From positions 2,336,444 to 2,400,443 of the forward strand of contig OX419338.1 in NCBI GenBank assembly GCA_948470475.1: 64,000 nt of DNA, given 5' to 3'. This DNA comes from Galaxea fascicularis. Lineage: Eukaryota > Cnidaria > Anthozoa > Scleractinia > Euphylliidae. The notes below the pieces were generated by a model. The model was not told the DNA's origin. It ran no database searches and saw only the letters and a program-made list of their open reading frames with translations. Made by a program: the position numbers and the translations under genes. This document shows positions 22,446 to 35,700 of this stretch, in pieces (position 1 is the stretch's first letter; every line of letters starts with the position of its first letter).

Positions 22446-23763
22446 TAGTTAAGAGGAATATTGCACTGTTGGAATTTTCTGAAAGTTTCAGTCAGTTGTA
22501 TGTGTTTTGGAAAAATGTGGCCATCTTACTCCTTGGAAGGCCTCAAAACATTTCATAACTTCTGGTTTACCTGAGGAAATTCCCATGGAAATTCTAAAAT
22601 CTTGCTTGCAATTTTCAAAACAGAAGCACAAGTTTAAAGAATCCATCCAAATAATACAAACTTGCCTCTAACTTGTACTTGGGTACGTACAGCCCAACAT
22701 ACAATTTCAAAGGGACTTGCAGGATTCCTTGTGATTGTGTCACTTTTGGTCTCTGATCACAACTAATGTACTCTGTTTAATTTCTGAATCCAAAATGATG
22801 TTTTAAACATGCAAAGGTGTATTGAGTGCTGAATTGAAGGACTCAGTGACTCTTACAACAGTTAAATCTTACTCATCTACCTAAATGTAAACGGTTTGTT
22901 TACGTGTAATGTGAATTTACAGTATGATGCAGCACCCATTTCAAAATAACATTCTTCATAGCTCAGTCAACCCTTTCACTCCCAAGATCTGATTATCAAT
23001 TCTCCTTTCTAGCTGCTATTCTGTTCCTTGTACATTAGTTAAGAGAATTTGGTGTTATACCAAGATAACACCCTCTGTCTGATACATTTGTCTATTTTCA
23101 TCACCTGTCTGCTGGACAATGTATTAATATCATAGGGAGAATTTACATGCTATTCACTTCTGGGAGTTATAGCGTTAAAAGCTAGGACAACTTGTTCTCT
23201 TTAATGGTCTAAAATGATAATTGAAGTTCTCCTGCTTGAATGATAACACTTCGTTTTTGTTGCCGAACAACTTACTGTCCAATGTCTATTACCTTTAGAC
23301 ATACTTCTAACTGCACATAGTACCATACATTTATTATTTTGTTCTGCAGCCTACATACATTAAAGGGGCTCTGTCATTGGAGCCTACATTAAAGGTGGCT
23401 CTGTCATTGGAGTTTTTCTGCTTTCTAGCAGAAACTACACAGAAATGCTACTTTATAAAATGACCTTTACTCATGTCAGAACATTCCTTGAAATGTAGGA
23501 GAAAGACATCAACTGATATTTTGCAGGAAAAGTCATCAAGAGTCATATTTCCCCATGGCTTCATGATGTCACTGTAAGTTAATGTTTCTCCAATTAATTA
23601 TTCTTTCTCCTTTACCAATGTCAGGTGTCACAATGCTGTTTTTTTTTTTTTTTAAAAACCCTGTCACTAGAAAACAGAAATACAAACACTGCCAATAATT
23701 ATATCAATAAAACATGTATGACCAGGAAGTAACTTTGCTGTTACCAACGGGTAGTTTGAATTG

Positions 23764-26700
23764 TCATGAGCGATACTGACTCAGTGGTCGCCCTTGTTGA
23801 CGTTTCATAGCCTCCAGCTGTGATTTCAAGTTCTTATGGAGCAAAAGGAGGTTGTCCTAAACAAAAAAAATAGATGAGGTAAAAAATATTAATAGCAAGT
23901 TGCATTTCATGTCACGGCCATTTTGACAACTTGTCAATGGTCCTTTCCAGAAAACCAACAAGATTAACAGTCAGAGAACTCAGCCATTTTAGTTACTGTA
24001 CACTCTTGAATTATAAATATGAGAGAACCCATTCACTAACCTTTTCACTTGTGAGCATTGCAAATTCCTCCACATATTGTGCATTTATCTGCTGCTCTTT
24101 CTCATACTCCTCCAAGTCCCTCTCAAGGTCGAGCCTGGAACAAAGAAATTTGATAGTATGACTTTTAGAGCATTATTTTTGTGTACATGTAAGGGCTAAC
24201 AGTAAGTTATGATGAAAGGTGAGGCATACAAAATATTCGCTATTCATTTGTTCATAAAGACAGAGAAAATGACTTGAATATATTTCTTTTAAATTATACT
24301 GTCTCATTAAGCCCACTCGTTAAACAAAGTTGATTTGATTTGATTTAGACTGTATGCATATGAGAAAATCTCAGCACTTACAATTAAGAAGTATTATACA
24401 ATTACCAAGGGGCAGTGTGCTATGCTACCAGGAGTGTGCAGAACTCCTCACTTTTTGTGAAAAAAATAAATTTAGTAAAATACACTTCCAAAAATGAAAA
24501 GTACTTTGATGGGATAATGACGGTTGGCTAAAGCTGGCGTACCTCATAGGAAAACATCCAGGCCTGATGGAATAAGTTTTATGAATTAAACTGAGTTAGG
24601 TGTGTTTTAGAGTCAGCCCTGGACTCTCCCCTCAGTTGAAGAGGCGGAAGTAACTCCAGCACTTTTATTAAAAATTAAAAGTTTCATCCACACTGTATAA
24701 GCCCCAAACTACTGCCTCAGGGGTGGTGCAGTGTTGATGATGAACCAAGCTTCATCTTACTAGTGCTGGTCATCACCCACCAAAATTCATCAACTGTGTA
24801 CTAAATGATGGTCAAATAATCATAGTTCCTCAAAATGAAACCTTAACGCCTTGAAACTTATTCAACTTACTTTCTTTGGAGCATCATAGCTATATCTGTT
24901 TGTATTTGGATGTACTCTTTGGCAAGCTGTAAGGCAACAGAGGTACTTGTACTGATTAACCCGATAAAACCGTCTTTTAAACACAATTTCAAACATGATT
25001 CTCCTTCTTAATTTTTATTATCACAGAATGTATTGCTAGAAAAAAGGACACAATTTTGATTATTTATAGCAACTGATTGGAAACATGATGCTTAACAATG
25101 ATTAATTTTATGTACCTAACTATTTCCTAGCGAGTAAGGCATAATTCTGTTACACAAAACTTACAAATTATTAAATATTATTTATCAATAAAAAATTCCT
25201 TTACCTTGCAATGTTCGTTGTAAATTTCCTGTGACTCTGGAATTGAGGGGTTTGGTGCAATAGGCTGCAGAGGAGACAAACAAAAGTAGATCCTCAAGAA
25301 AATAATTAGTACTGACATAGTTCTTAAAACATGTGTGACTACAAAAAATTCCCAGGAGCTAAGGGACGGTTCATTATTTATAGAGATGACCGGGTCGGAT
25401 AAAAAATGACCGGGTCATAAAAAATTTTCTTCCAGAAACGACGGGCTATGAAGATTTAAAAGGGCAAAAGGACCGGGTCCTGAAAAAGAGTCCTTTAACA
25501 ATTAATTATGACATTTGTCACTTCAATAGTAAAATATAAAACCTTTTAACTTTATCAATATTAAACACCATCCCGACTTCAAATTACAAAATGAACGTTT
25601 TGTTTACATTTGTGACTGTGGAAAAACAATGCCCATATTTGGCAAAAATAAAGGTCGTATGCAAATTATGCGGGTTGAACGCCACGATTGGGTGCTGAGA
25701 ATGTGGCAACGTGAAGGTACTTGTACGAATTAAAGTGTTTTGATCATCGTTGTGGTGTTTTTGAGAAGAGACGAATGATCTAATCATCAAACAATCATTG
25801 ACACCTGCATCTACGCCAAGACCTATTGATTCTGGTACTGTTAAGTACAGATTAAAAATCTTGTAAATAGGTCAAGTTTTCGGCATCAACTATTTATATT
25901 TTCAATTTACGAACGTTGCTTGATTTTAATGTAGCCTGCGAACGCAAGTGTATTTTGATACTGGCTGTCGCCATTGAAATGTAATTTAATGATAAGCTGA
26001 ATTCTATAGCTCCAGGTTACAACTAAACTCTTTCGTGACATTTGGTACTTTTCAATGGCTGTGTCCCACCGGAATCATCCCCTTTGTTGCGATGAACCCA
26101 AATTGCCGGAAATGATTTGTTATTAAACAAGTCATGTTGTAATACATAAAGCGACTTTTATATTGACCGGGCTTTGAAAAATTGAAAATAAATCAGGACG
26201 GGCTTAGAAATTCTGATGTGATAGTGTGACGGGCATTAGGAAAAAAACGAAAAGTTATTTCAAATTATCCGACCCGGTCATCCCCATAAATAATGAACCG
26301 TCCCTAAAAAGAAAGTAATTTCCTTGGTACAGTGTAAGACTGGAATACAACTAGAGCTTCAAAACATGGTTTCTGGTTTAGAGCGATTTTCAATTAATTG
26401 TCATAAAACCAAAACCAATCAATGCAATTACTATGACCAATCACAAGAGATGAAGACAGCTCAGTGAACCAGAATTTGAAGTAACTACATGCAACAAACA
26501 CCAACCACAGGAAAATGCAAATGTGCAACTTGAGAAAGTGGAGTGAGTTTTATCAGCCAATCACAGTGCAAAGTAAAACAAAAATGCAGTGTTCTCCCTT
26601 ATTTTCAGTACAATAGACCTGTAAAAGAGGTTTTCAAACCAGTATAGCAATTACAGCCATGTTTATTATGTCTGATTAGTACATTACATGGCATAGAAAT

Positions 26701-29700
26701 TTGTTCCGTTCTTGCCAACTTCAGGTGGTGATAAGTGGTATTACAGGCAGTAAATTTTACTGGTTACCACCTGAAAAGGAGAACACTAAACATGCAGTGA
26801 TAGGAACATCTCATCCTTTGCAAACAAAGGCTGTTTCTGATCAAGATTAAGTATTTTTAATTAGTTGGTGAATACTTTCTTGTTGTCTGGAATGAACTAT
26901 TAATTTCAATCAGACCTGGACAGCAGGCATCATTTACTGATGACTTCACATAAGAGATCAGCATGGATTAGATGCAAATCAAATGTGTTCATTCATATAT
27001 GTAGTAATAACAAAATTTAACTACTAATTAATAAACAATAAAAATACAGTTTAGTAGTGAGTTACCTGCAAATGAGTGTCTAATGCTTGAAAGATGTTTG
27101 GAAACAATGGGTGATCTAGAGATCAAAGGAAGAAACATTGGGATGAAACAAAAATGCAAGAAGCAAACACAAAAATTCAATTTACTTTCAATCTTCCTTG
27201 GGAACGTCTTGACGAGAAAAAAAGTGTGGCCACAACTTAAGCCAGATCAGCTCAGAGCATTTAAAACATCAACACTTTTAATAGCCAATGCAACAATAAA
27301 TAAGGGATTCACCTTTCATTTAATGACATTTTGAAGTGCCAAGTTGTTTGAAGTTCAAATTATTCAAGATCCAAGATTTGTTAAGATTCGTATTCAACTG
27401 GGAGACAAATCTATCATAACAATAATAAGAATCAAAATCTGAAGATGCAAGGTTTTTAAATTTAATAGGTTTTCAATCATCTTCAATTCTTTCTAGTTTA
27501 CTCTTTGTTTTAATTTATGACATTTAACTTTATCAAGGTCAAAGCAAAACTGATATAAGCCCTTCTCCCCCTCAGTTTACCTAGATCAGATCTCCTTTGT
27601 GGTGGATTCTCTTTCTCTGCACTAAACTTCCGTTCTGGAGATGACACCGATCTGTTCATAGGGTATGGAGGTTGATGGGAACGTGTGTTACTCACAGGCC
27701 AACTGGTCTTTCTGTCAGTGTAGGGACTACTTGTTCCTGAACTGGATTGACTGGAGAGTCCAGTACGAGATCCCTGTGATGGCGTGGAACGCCCACTGGA
27801 GATCTCATGTACTCTGTTAACTGGATCATGAGGTTCAAGATCATTTTGAAGGGCCAACCTAAGTTCCTCCAGATTAAGACCATGGTCGTCATCTGGTGGT
27901 CTGTGAAAACCAGACACAGGGGTATTCCTTGGCACAGAAGGAACAGTACTCGGCGTTGGCATCTGCATTGGAGCAGTGCCCGATGGTGGGAAATTGTATT
28001 TAGAGACAGGAGGGTACACTGCATTTGGATGGTGCAACCCCTGTTGGCCGTATGTAGGAGGAATGGGACTGGGAGATCTGTAGGAAGATGTTACTACTCC
28101 TGGATAGGTAGGACCTGGATAGCCAGGACCTGGGGCCTCAGAATAAAGAACTGGAGAAGTTTGTGGCCCAGGTACTATGGTTGTAGCAGTTGAGATGTAG
28201 CTCCCAGGGGGATAAGGTGGTTGCGGTATTACTCCTGGCTGGATGTCTGAAGGGTAGCCTGGATAATATCCAGAACTGACAACAGGGCTTGTTGCATGAG
28301 CAGGGTTTGCAGGTTGGAGACCCAGTCTGGGACTGGTCACTGGCAATGGACTCACGGAAGATGTAGTCAGAGGACCTGTTGTTAGTTTGGGGCTGGGAGT
28401 TGATGACGCTGGGACAATTTTGATTGGCTGGAAACTCATAACAGGGTGAGGCCCTGGAATTGGACTGATTGGACGCAGAGCAGGAACAGTTCCTGGTTTG
28501 AGATGGGGTGATGACGATCCCCCAGAGTCTGATGGCTGACGAAAGAACTGTGCTGTTGGACTTTTATGATCAACTGAGAAGGTAACAGTCGGAGATGATG
28601 GCTCATCCACCGGAGGTGTATCGTCAAAAGGCTTTTCTTCTTCAAGTTCTCCTGGGACTGGAGTTTCATCCTCTTCTTTATCTTCATCATCAAGTTCATA
28701 TAAACCCTGTTGTTCGCCATCACTTTCACTGGATGGTTGACTCTTTACACCGATTACAGTGTCGCTAAGTGTGCTTCCCTGTGTTGCTGTTGCTGGATTG
28801 GCAGGGCTCAGTAGAGAACCCAATAGGGACATGCTTGAACTTGTAGAGCTACCATCAGAACTTGAAGGGCCAACAGGAAACACAAGGCAAGTATCTGAGC
28901 CTGGAAAGAACTGAAAAGAAACCATTAAGATACTCAAAAATGTGGACATCATAACTTAGTAAAGCATGGTAATACTGGTATTGTAGCCCTAACTAGCGTT
29001 GTAAAAAACACCGGTGACTGGTGCTATCCCCGACTACTTTCCTAGTTTCACTGGCTACGATTCACCAGTAAAAGATAAAATGTAGGAGGAAAATGGTGTT
29101 GTTACTCCCCAAGTGCCGTGACCTACTTTCCTACATTGTCCTTCCATCTAAGAGGAACCATTTCTAGTTAAAGAATACTTCAACTGTTCAGTTTTTTCCC
29201 GTTTTCTTGGGACATCCTGACATCTCCTGCATATGATCTACGACATTTTCATTTGAGATGTGTACAGTGTAGTCTCATTTCGATGAAAACCAAAACTCAA
29301 CTCAAAATACTTTGTGGGTAAGAAGCATATCCCACAACCTTCAACTATACTTATGATCAAAAGTTATATTAATATCACCATAATTTATGCATTGAAATAA
29401 ACTTTAAAAAATGATCGTAATTTATATTGATTTTGTTACTTTCACTGTCTCTTGTGTAATGATCAAAGGATATTAATTTTAAGAAAAGTAGATGTTTCAA
29501 GAGTTGTGGGGCTGAAGGAGTACGTAATATGCAATATATCCAACCTGTGCCAAATGCTGGAGAATATGAGCAATTCTTGTGAAAGATGGCCTCTTGGAAG
29601 GTTCTTTATCCCAGCAGCTAAAAGATTGAACAAGAAACAGACAAAGGCTCATGTGACAAACATTACAACATTTATCACAGGAAAATTTTCCAAAAAAACA

Positions 29701-32700
29701 TTAATGTTATTTATAAAAACCATAATGTGAATTACCAAATTCACATTTTTCCATTTTTGCCATTAATGGGATTTTTCGTAGTAAAACTTTTTATTCCCAA
29801 TTCCCATTAATGTTTATCACTTGTTTAGATGTATTTTTATGAATTTCCATGAATGGAAATGAGCTTGACAGTTCCAGTAATGGTTATTTAAAATCCAATA
29901 ATGGTTCTATTTTAAAAACCATGAATGGCAAGGAATTGTAACCCATTCATGGAAATATATGAAGGAAAGCCAATCATGTAAAAAATATAAATCCCATGAA
30001 TGGAGATTCAGTCAAAAACAACAGTAATGGTTATTTAAAATCCAATAATGGTTCTATTTTAAAAACCATGAATGGCAAGGAATTGTAACCCATTCATGGA
30101 AATATATGAAGGAAAGCCAATCATGTAAAAAATATAAATCCCATGAATGGAGATTCAGTCAAAAACAACAGTAATGGTTATTTAAAATCCAATAATGGTT
30201 CTATTTTAAAAACCATGAATGGCAAGGAATTGTAACCCATTCATGGAAATATATGAAGGAAAGCCAATCATGTAAAATATGTAAATCCCATGAATGGACA
30301 CGGGTTTTCCACGGCAGGACGAGCAAGGACAGTGAACATGTGTGTATGGAAGTTCACTACAGTGGCAACGAACTACTTTGTGTGGCTCTGCAAATTTTCT
30401 TCGAAATTACGGCCGAAAAATCACACTTTTTTGCCCGAAATTTCTGCGATATTTCGAGTGAACAATACCCGAATTTTGGCGAAATTCGTTTGCATTCTTT
30501 TTGCACAGTACTGTACGTTCTCAGGTTCTCTTCCTCCCTGCCATTTAATCCTATTAGAGGCAACAGATGAACTGATGAACCAGACGCAACTTCGTTCGCT
30601 TGTCAATGTAGAGTAGATCAGAGCAGTACTTCATGTATCGTGCAGTGTAACCGCTGTCCCATAGTGCATTGGGCATGCCTCTTGATATCGAGGCGAAGGC
30701 GGGAAAGTTACTTCGAGTTTGTTGTTCTTTGTGGTGGAGAAAAGGTGTTGTCTTGTCTGAAAATGGACTCCTCTAAATCGCCTGAAGACGGCTTATGCTG
30801 CGAGCTTACTAAAAGTAAGCTCAAGAAAGAATTTTCGTCTGAAGAAGTATCTTCTTAGGTCGATGAAAACTTAGACAAAAACATGGGAGCGAAATTCGCA
30901 GGTGAGTACTGGCCATCACGTCGGGTACAGCTGTAGTTCATTTTCAACTTTTAAGCTTATCCTCTAAGTTATTTCGGTAGAACTTAACCTCTAAGTTATT
31001 TCGGTAGAACAGCAAAGCCATTCATACTACCTTAATTACCTCCTACAACATGGTAGTTGTGAATTTCGAAATTTGCAGATTTCGAACTAACCGATGCAAA
31101 AATACCGTGAAAATTGCCTTACTAACTGGCCTGTGGCCTATGTACATGTATTTGCATCTAAGATTTAAAAGTATTTATTAGAACATTGAATGAAACTCTT
31201 ATTAATTTTAAGGTGTGTTAGTTTTATGTTTTTCTTTCCGGTAAATAAATTTTGTTGCCAAGCCAGAATACACTCTTTGGGAAAGCGAAAGTTATTTAGA
31301 TTCACTGTTTTCCCGCAATTTTTAAGAACGCGCACCGCGTCAGTTTTCATATTTCACACTACAGTCCTGATAGTTTTTTGGACAGTTTTTTCGTGTGTTT
31401 ATGACTGTTATATTTGAGGGTAAGTTTCTTTTCGTCGACAGAGCAAAAGATTAATGGAGAGGGGCTCATTATGCTGGCTACGAAAGGCAGTCAAGATCAA
31501 CTCATTGCTTGTGGACTAAAATTAGTAGGCGACCAACTTAAGTTAACAAAATTAGTCGAGCAACTGCAGGCACAAGACTCAGCTGTGGAGTCATCACCCC
31601 CAGTAGCATGGAAAAGCAGCAAGCCATCTGGTAGAGCAATAAGTTCAGAGCAAATGCAATAAACCATTAATAAAAACCTCATGGTATTTCAGCAAAATAC
31701 GATTACTTCCTGTCAATTGTCTTATTTTGAATACCATTAATGAAAACCAGGAACCATCAATGTTATTGCTTGAAGACACAAAGTGTAAAATAGGTAAAAC
31801 CTATAATGGTATTTCTGCAAAACACAACTATTTGATATACCACAAACGGTTTTCTTGTATATACCATTCCTGAAAAAAAAACCCATTTATGTCATTATGT
31901 GGAATACTTAAAAACCCACCCTGCTTTTTTCATGTAACACATAAATGGTTAATTTGTAGGGGTAAAACCCATAATGGTATCTCTGCAAAACAAAATAAAG
32001 ACTGTTTGATATACCACAAATGGTTTTCTTGTAAATACCATTCCTATGAAATAACCCATTAATGTTATTGTGCAAAAAATCATTATGTGGAACACTTAAA
32101 TCCCACTATGTGTTTTTAATTAAACACATCAATGGTAAATTAGTACCATTAATGTTATTTTCACAATAATGGATATAGTTCTGCTTTCACATTAATGGTT
32201 TTTTGCATGTGTTTTCACCGTTTCCCATTCAAAAACACGAGAATGTTTTTTTGGAAAATTTTCCTGTGAATTAATGGGAAGTTACAAATTTCCCATTATA
32301 CATAATTTAAAATAACTTAAATGTTAAAACAGCAGAAACCATCAATGGTTAGTAGGCATTTCAGATAAATGTAACATTGCATAAAACCAGAGGTGGTAAA
32401 TTAGCAATACCCATTTATGGGATTTGTAATAAACATCAAAGTCAATTTGCAAGAAAAACATTTATGTTAAGTGTTCTACTTTTACGTTAATGTTTTTTTC
32501 AATGGGAATTAACTAAATCCCATTCAATTTTACATTAATGATTTTTTGCAATTTTTTCCTGTGTATGGTATCTAACTGACGTTACATCATTGTTGTATTT
32601 ACAACAAGAGAAAATGAGGTGGTCTGTTTTTTTTTGGCATGGTGAGAAAATGAAGGGTGTAATGTTTCTTTAGTGTCACATGCATGCTGAGAATTTTTTC

Positions 32701-35700
32701 TGAAGTATCTGTGATGCTACAGAAAAAAATTACAGTTATATACATGTCTTTCATTTGCTAACCAATCTTTATTTGCAAAATTCATTACTTTACCTTGTCA
32801 TCAGATCTTCGATTGGTTTTGGAATATCTGCTATTAATGGGGGTCTAGTACCTGGAAACAAAAATTAATTAACAGTTAATATCAGAGATGTTAATGGCAA
32901 CTTAGTGGGGGTGACAATATATACTGCACATTAGCTTTGACGTATATTTAAGCTCCACTTTGACAGTTGGACAGGAGTTTGTAAAGCACAGAAAGGTAAG
33001 TTGACACACTAGTTTACATAAAGCTTAATACTGGCCATGGCTAAAAAGTTACACTACAACCAAATTCTGTTTTCATTGTACCCTGCATCATCAGAAAAAT
33101 ATACAACAAACAAGCTAAGCACTTACTTCTCACTTAAGAACCACACTCCTCACATAAGAGCTACATTTAAGACATCACAGTATCCATTTTTTTCCACCTT
33201 AACATTACCCGTTAACTGCTAACTATTAGACAGTGGTAATTTGATCAAAGTGTACAATTTTAACAATTTCATGGAAGAATAAGGGACTTTATTATATCTC
33301 TCAAGTAGTATGTGCACTGTGATTGGTCAATTTTGTGGGCCGTATTCTGCTGTGCAGCCCGCTAAATTTGAAAGTTTCCTTTCCAGTATGCCTGATTAAT
33401 AAATATCTTACTAACCTCGTTTTCTCGGTCTGTACTGTAAGTTACAGATTCTTGTTTTTCGCATTGATTTATGGCCTGTGCGCTTTGCACTTGGGCCATA
33501 AGCGAATTGGAAAAAACTTGGTCCATAACTTACAGTGCGGACTTCAAACTTGGTTAGTAAGAGGTATGTGTGTGAGCTGTCTCCTGCAGCACTTACTAGT
33601 ATTGCTTTCATTAACTGAAGGTTCTTGCGTAAAGGAGAATTGAAGGGCTGAAAACACAACCGACCTATGTTGAATTTTAGGTTGTTTTTCGATTTTGCTC
33701 GGATTTGTCCGAATTGTTGCATATGAACTGTAATTTGATTGTAAAACATTGTCCAGTACAAACTCAGCCAAACTAAAAAAGTACTGGACAATGTCTTACA
33801 ATCAAATTACAGTTCATATGCAACAATTCGGACAAATCCGAGCAAAATTGAAAAGCGACCTAAAATTTGACATAGGTCGGTTATGCTCTCAGCCCTCCAA
33901 TTATTACCTTCACAGAGCCACATCTCAACTTTCAAACACACACATCATCAAAAATAAAAAAATTCTGCAACAATCACAAGACTTTCACATGCAATATTGC
34001 CGCCCCAAGAACAGTAATTTAGGCTACTTGATTGCAACTGGAGATATTTTAAACTTTAAAATTGTTTTGCTTCAAAACAGAACTGCTAGAGATAAATTTC
34101 TCCTTAGCATATTTCTGACTGCCAAGTTACTGATTCCTCAGTTTGTATAATTAATTAAATGTTGAGTCATGACCAAGGTGAGTTATTTAAAATTAACTGA
34201 CCATTGTGAACAGCCCACATGATTCTGAAGGCATTGAATCCTGACATATCCTCATACGGTTTGCGGCGGCTCACCATCTCCCAAAGAATTATGCCAAAAC
34301 TGGTCAATTACAAAACAGGCAATTCAGGTTAGTTCAACCTTCCATCGGAAGCTTGTGAGTTAAATTCTTCAAAAAATCATTCTCAGCAAATTTGCCAACA
34401 CATTAAGACTTCTTTCTTATTCTTTTGTATTTATGTTACATGGAGCTAGACCTATTAGCTCATTTTAAATTTAGACCAAAAATTATTTTTAAAGTTTGCA
34501 AACCCTATCGAGGCTGATAAGGCTCATTAGCCTGAAAACAAAAGAATATTTTGTTTGGCTACCATTTTGAAAGGGTCTGTTATGTTATAGGTACATAGAA
34601 GGTCATTTTGTATAAGACCTTCCTCATAACATTAAAAAACCCTAACAAAGAGTCATTTCCCTTATAGTCTTACATTATTTAACTCTCAGTACATTCAAAT
34701 AATGTACTAAAAATCTTCAAACTAGTAACTTAAAACCTGAATTACTTAGGATCCCACCACCCCCCCCCCCACCCCCCAGCTCCTAAGCTCATCAATTGGT
34801 GATGAGTTTAATATAACATTCAAAAGACTTGATACTGTTAATTAACACATTAAAGGCCACTTGGATTGAAGAATACCACCTGTTACAAGTACATACCTAA
34901 AAACGTCACATTTCTCAGTGTAGTTATTGCCTGTGGAGTATGATCAACAGAGTTAAAGCAAAATGAGCATGAATGTATGTGAAAATCATATATTTGAACT
35001 GCGGATTAACGAATGAAGATGTAAGTGATCATTGCAGTTATGAACACTATTATTACGTTGAGTAGCAGTGAAAATAAAGCCTGAAAAAAATTCAGGTTTG
35101 TGTGGGAGCCAAACCCTGTAATACCAACTGAACTAACAAGCCAAGTTGGAGATGGTCATTTTGTGGGTTCATAATAAACCTGTTCATGAATAGAGGGTAT
35201 TACTAAGAATATCTGAAAATCAATTACATGTCTGAACTGCGGATTAAAGAATGAAGATGCATGTGATCATCGCATTGCAGTCATGACCACTACTTGACCA
35301 GTAGTGAAGATGAAGCCCCTCATGACACAGCTTGAAGCAAAATGTAGCATGATCTTTATTGATTATCAATACACTATGTGAAATTTCAAGTAAAAAAATA
35401 ATGAAAATGTTTATGTGTTGAGGTCTGCAAAGCAAAATGCAACATGTTTTTAAAAATAACATTCATTGGTAGTAACTTAATTGATCCATTATACAACTGG
35501 CACTTGAATTTCAGGACAATTTCATACTCAGTTCATCTTTTCTCCAAAAGAAAGGTTGGGGTACTTTGACTTCTAAAAGATGTGATGGAAGTTATTTCGG
35601 TCCATTATTCTGAAAATTTCTTACCTTCAAACACCTCTGGTGCCATCCAGGCTGCACTTCCTTTGTTATTTGTCATGTACGTTTTCATGTCACATGCAGT

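Larger units (their letters stand above)
19734..23763. other. region between WARS2 and MAP3K7, repeats only
   Basis: It contains the 3' ends of two convergent genes, a 700-bp foldback, a LINE fragment, and a tandem duplication of a CCTACATTAAAGG…GGCTCTGTCATTGGAG unit at about 23350-23412. A minus-strand AATAAA at 23335-23330 is a plausible MAP3K7 poly(A) signal. I see no further gene. Confidence 0.5.
29676..32563. mobile_element. 2.6-2.9-kb inverted-repeat element in MAP3K7 intron 9
   Basis: Positions 29676-29701 (starting CACAGGAAAATTTTCC) are a perfect inverted match to 32243-32268, and a diverged second copy of the same end lies at about 32540-32563. Between them the DNA is full of ATTAATGG/CCATTAAT-type words in both orientations, a 147-bp tandem array (29875-30296) and a broken two-exon gene (30763-31662). 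It therefore looks like a composite or cargo-carrying DNA transposon rather than a simple MITE. No transposase was recognised and no clear target duplication was found. Confidence 0.65.

Noticed and set aside
27807..28193. Long plus-strand frames opposite the MAP3K7 linker exon
   Set aside because: They are antisense shadows of the 443-codon exon on the minus strand.
29676..32563. CRISPR-like array from the regularly spaced repeats
   Set aside because: The 147-bp units are contiguous tandem copies without unique spacers, in a eukaryotic intron.
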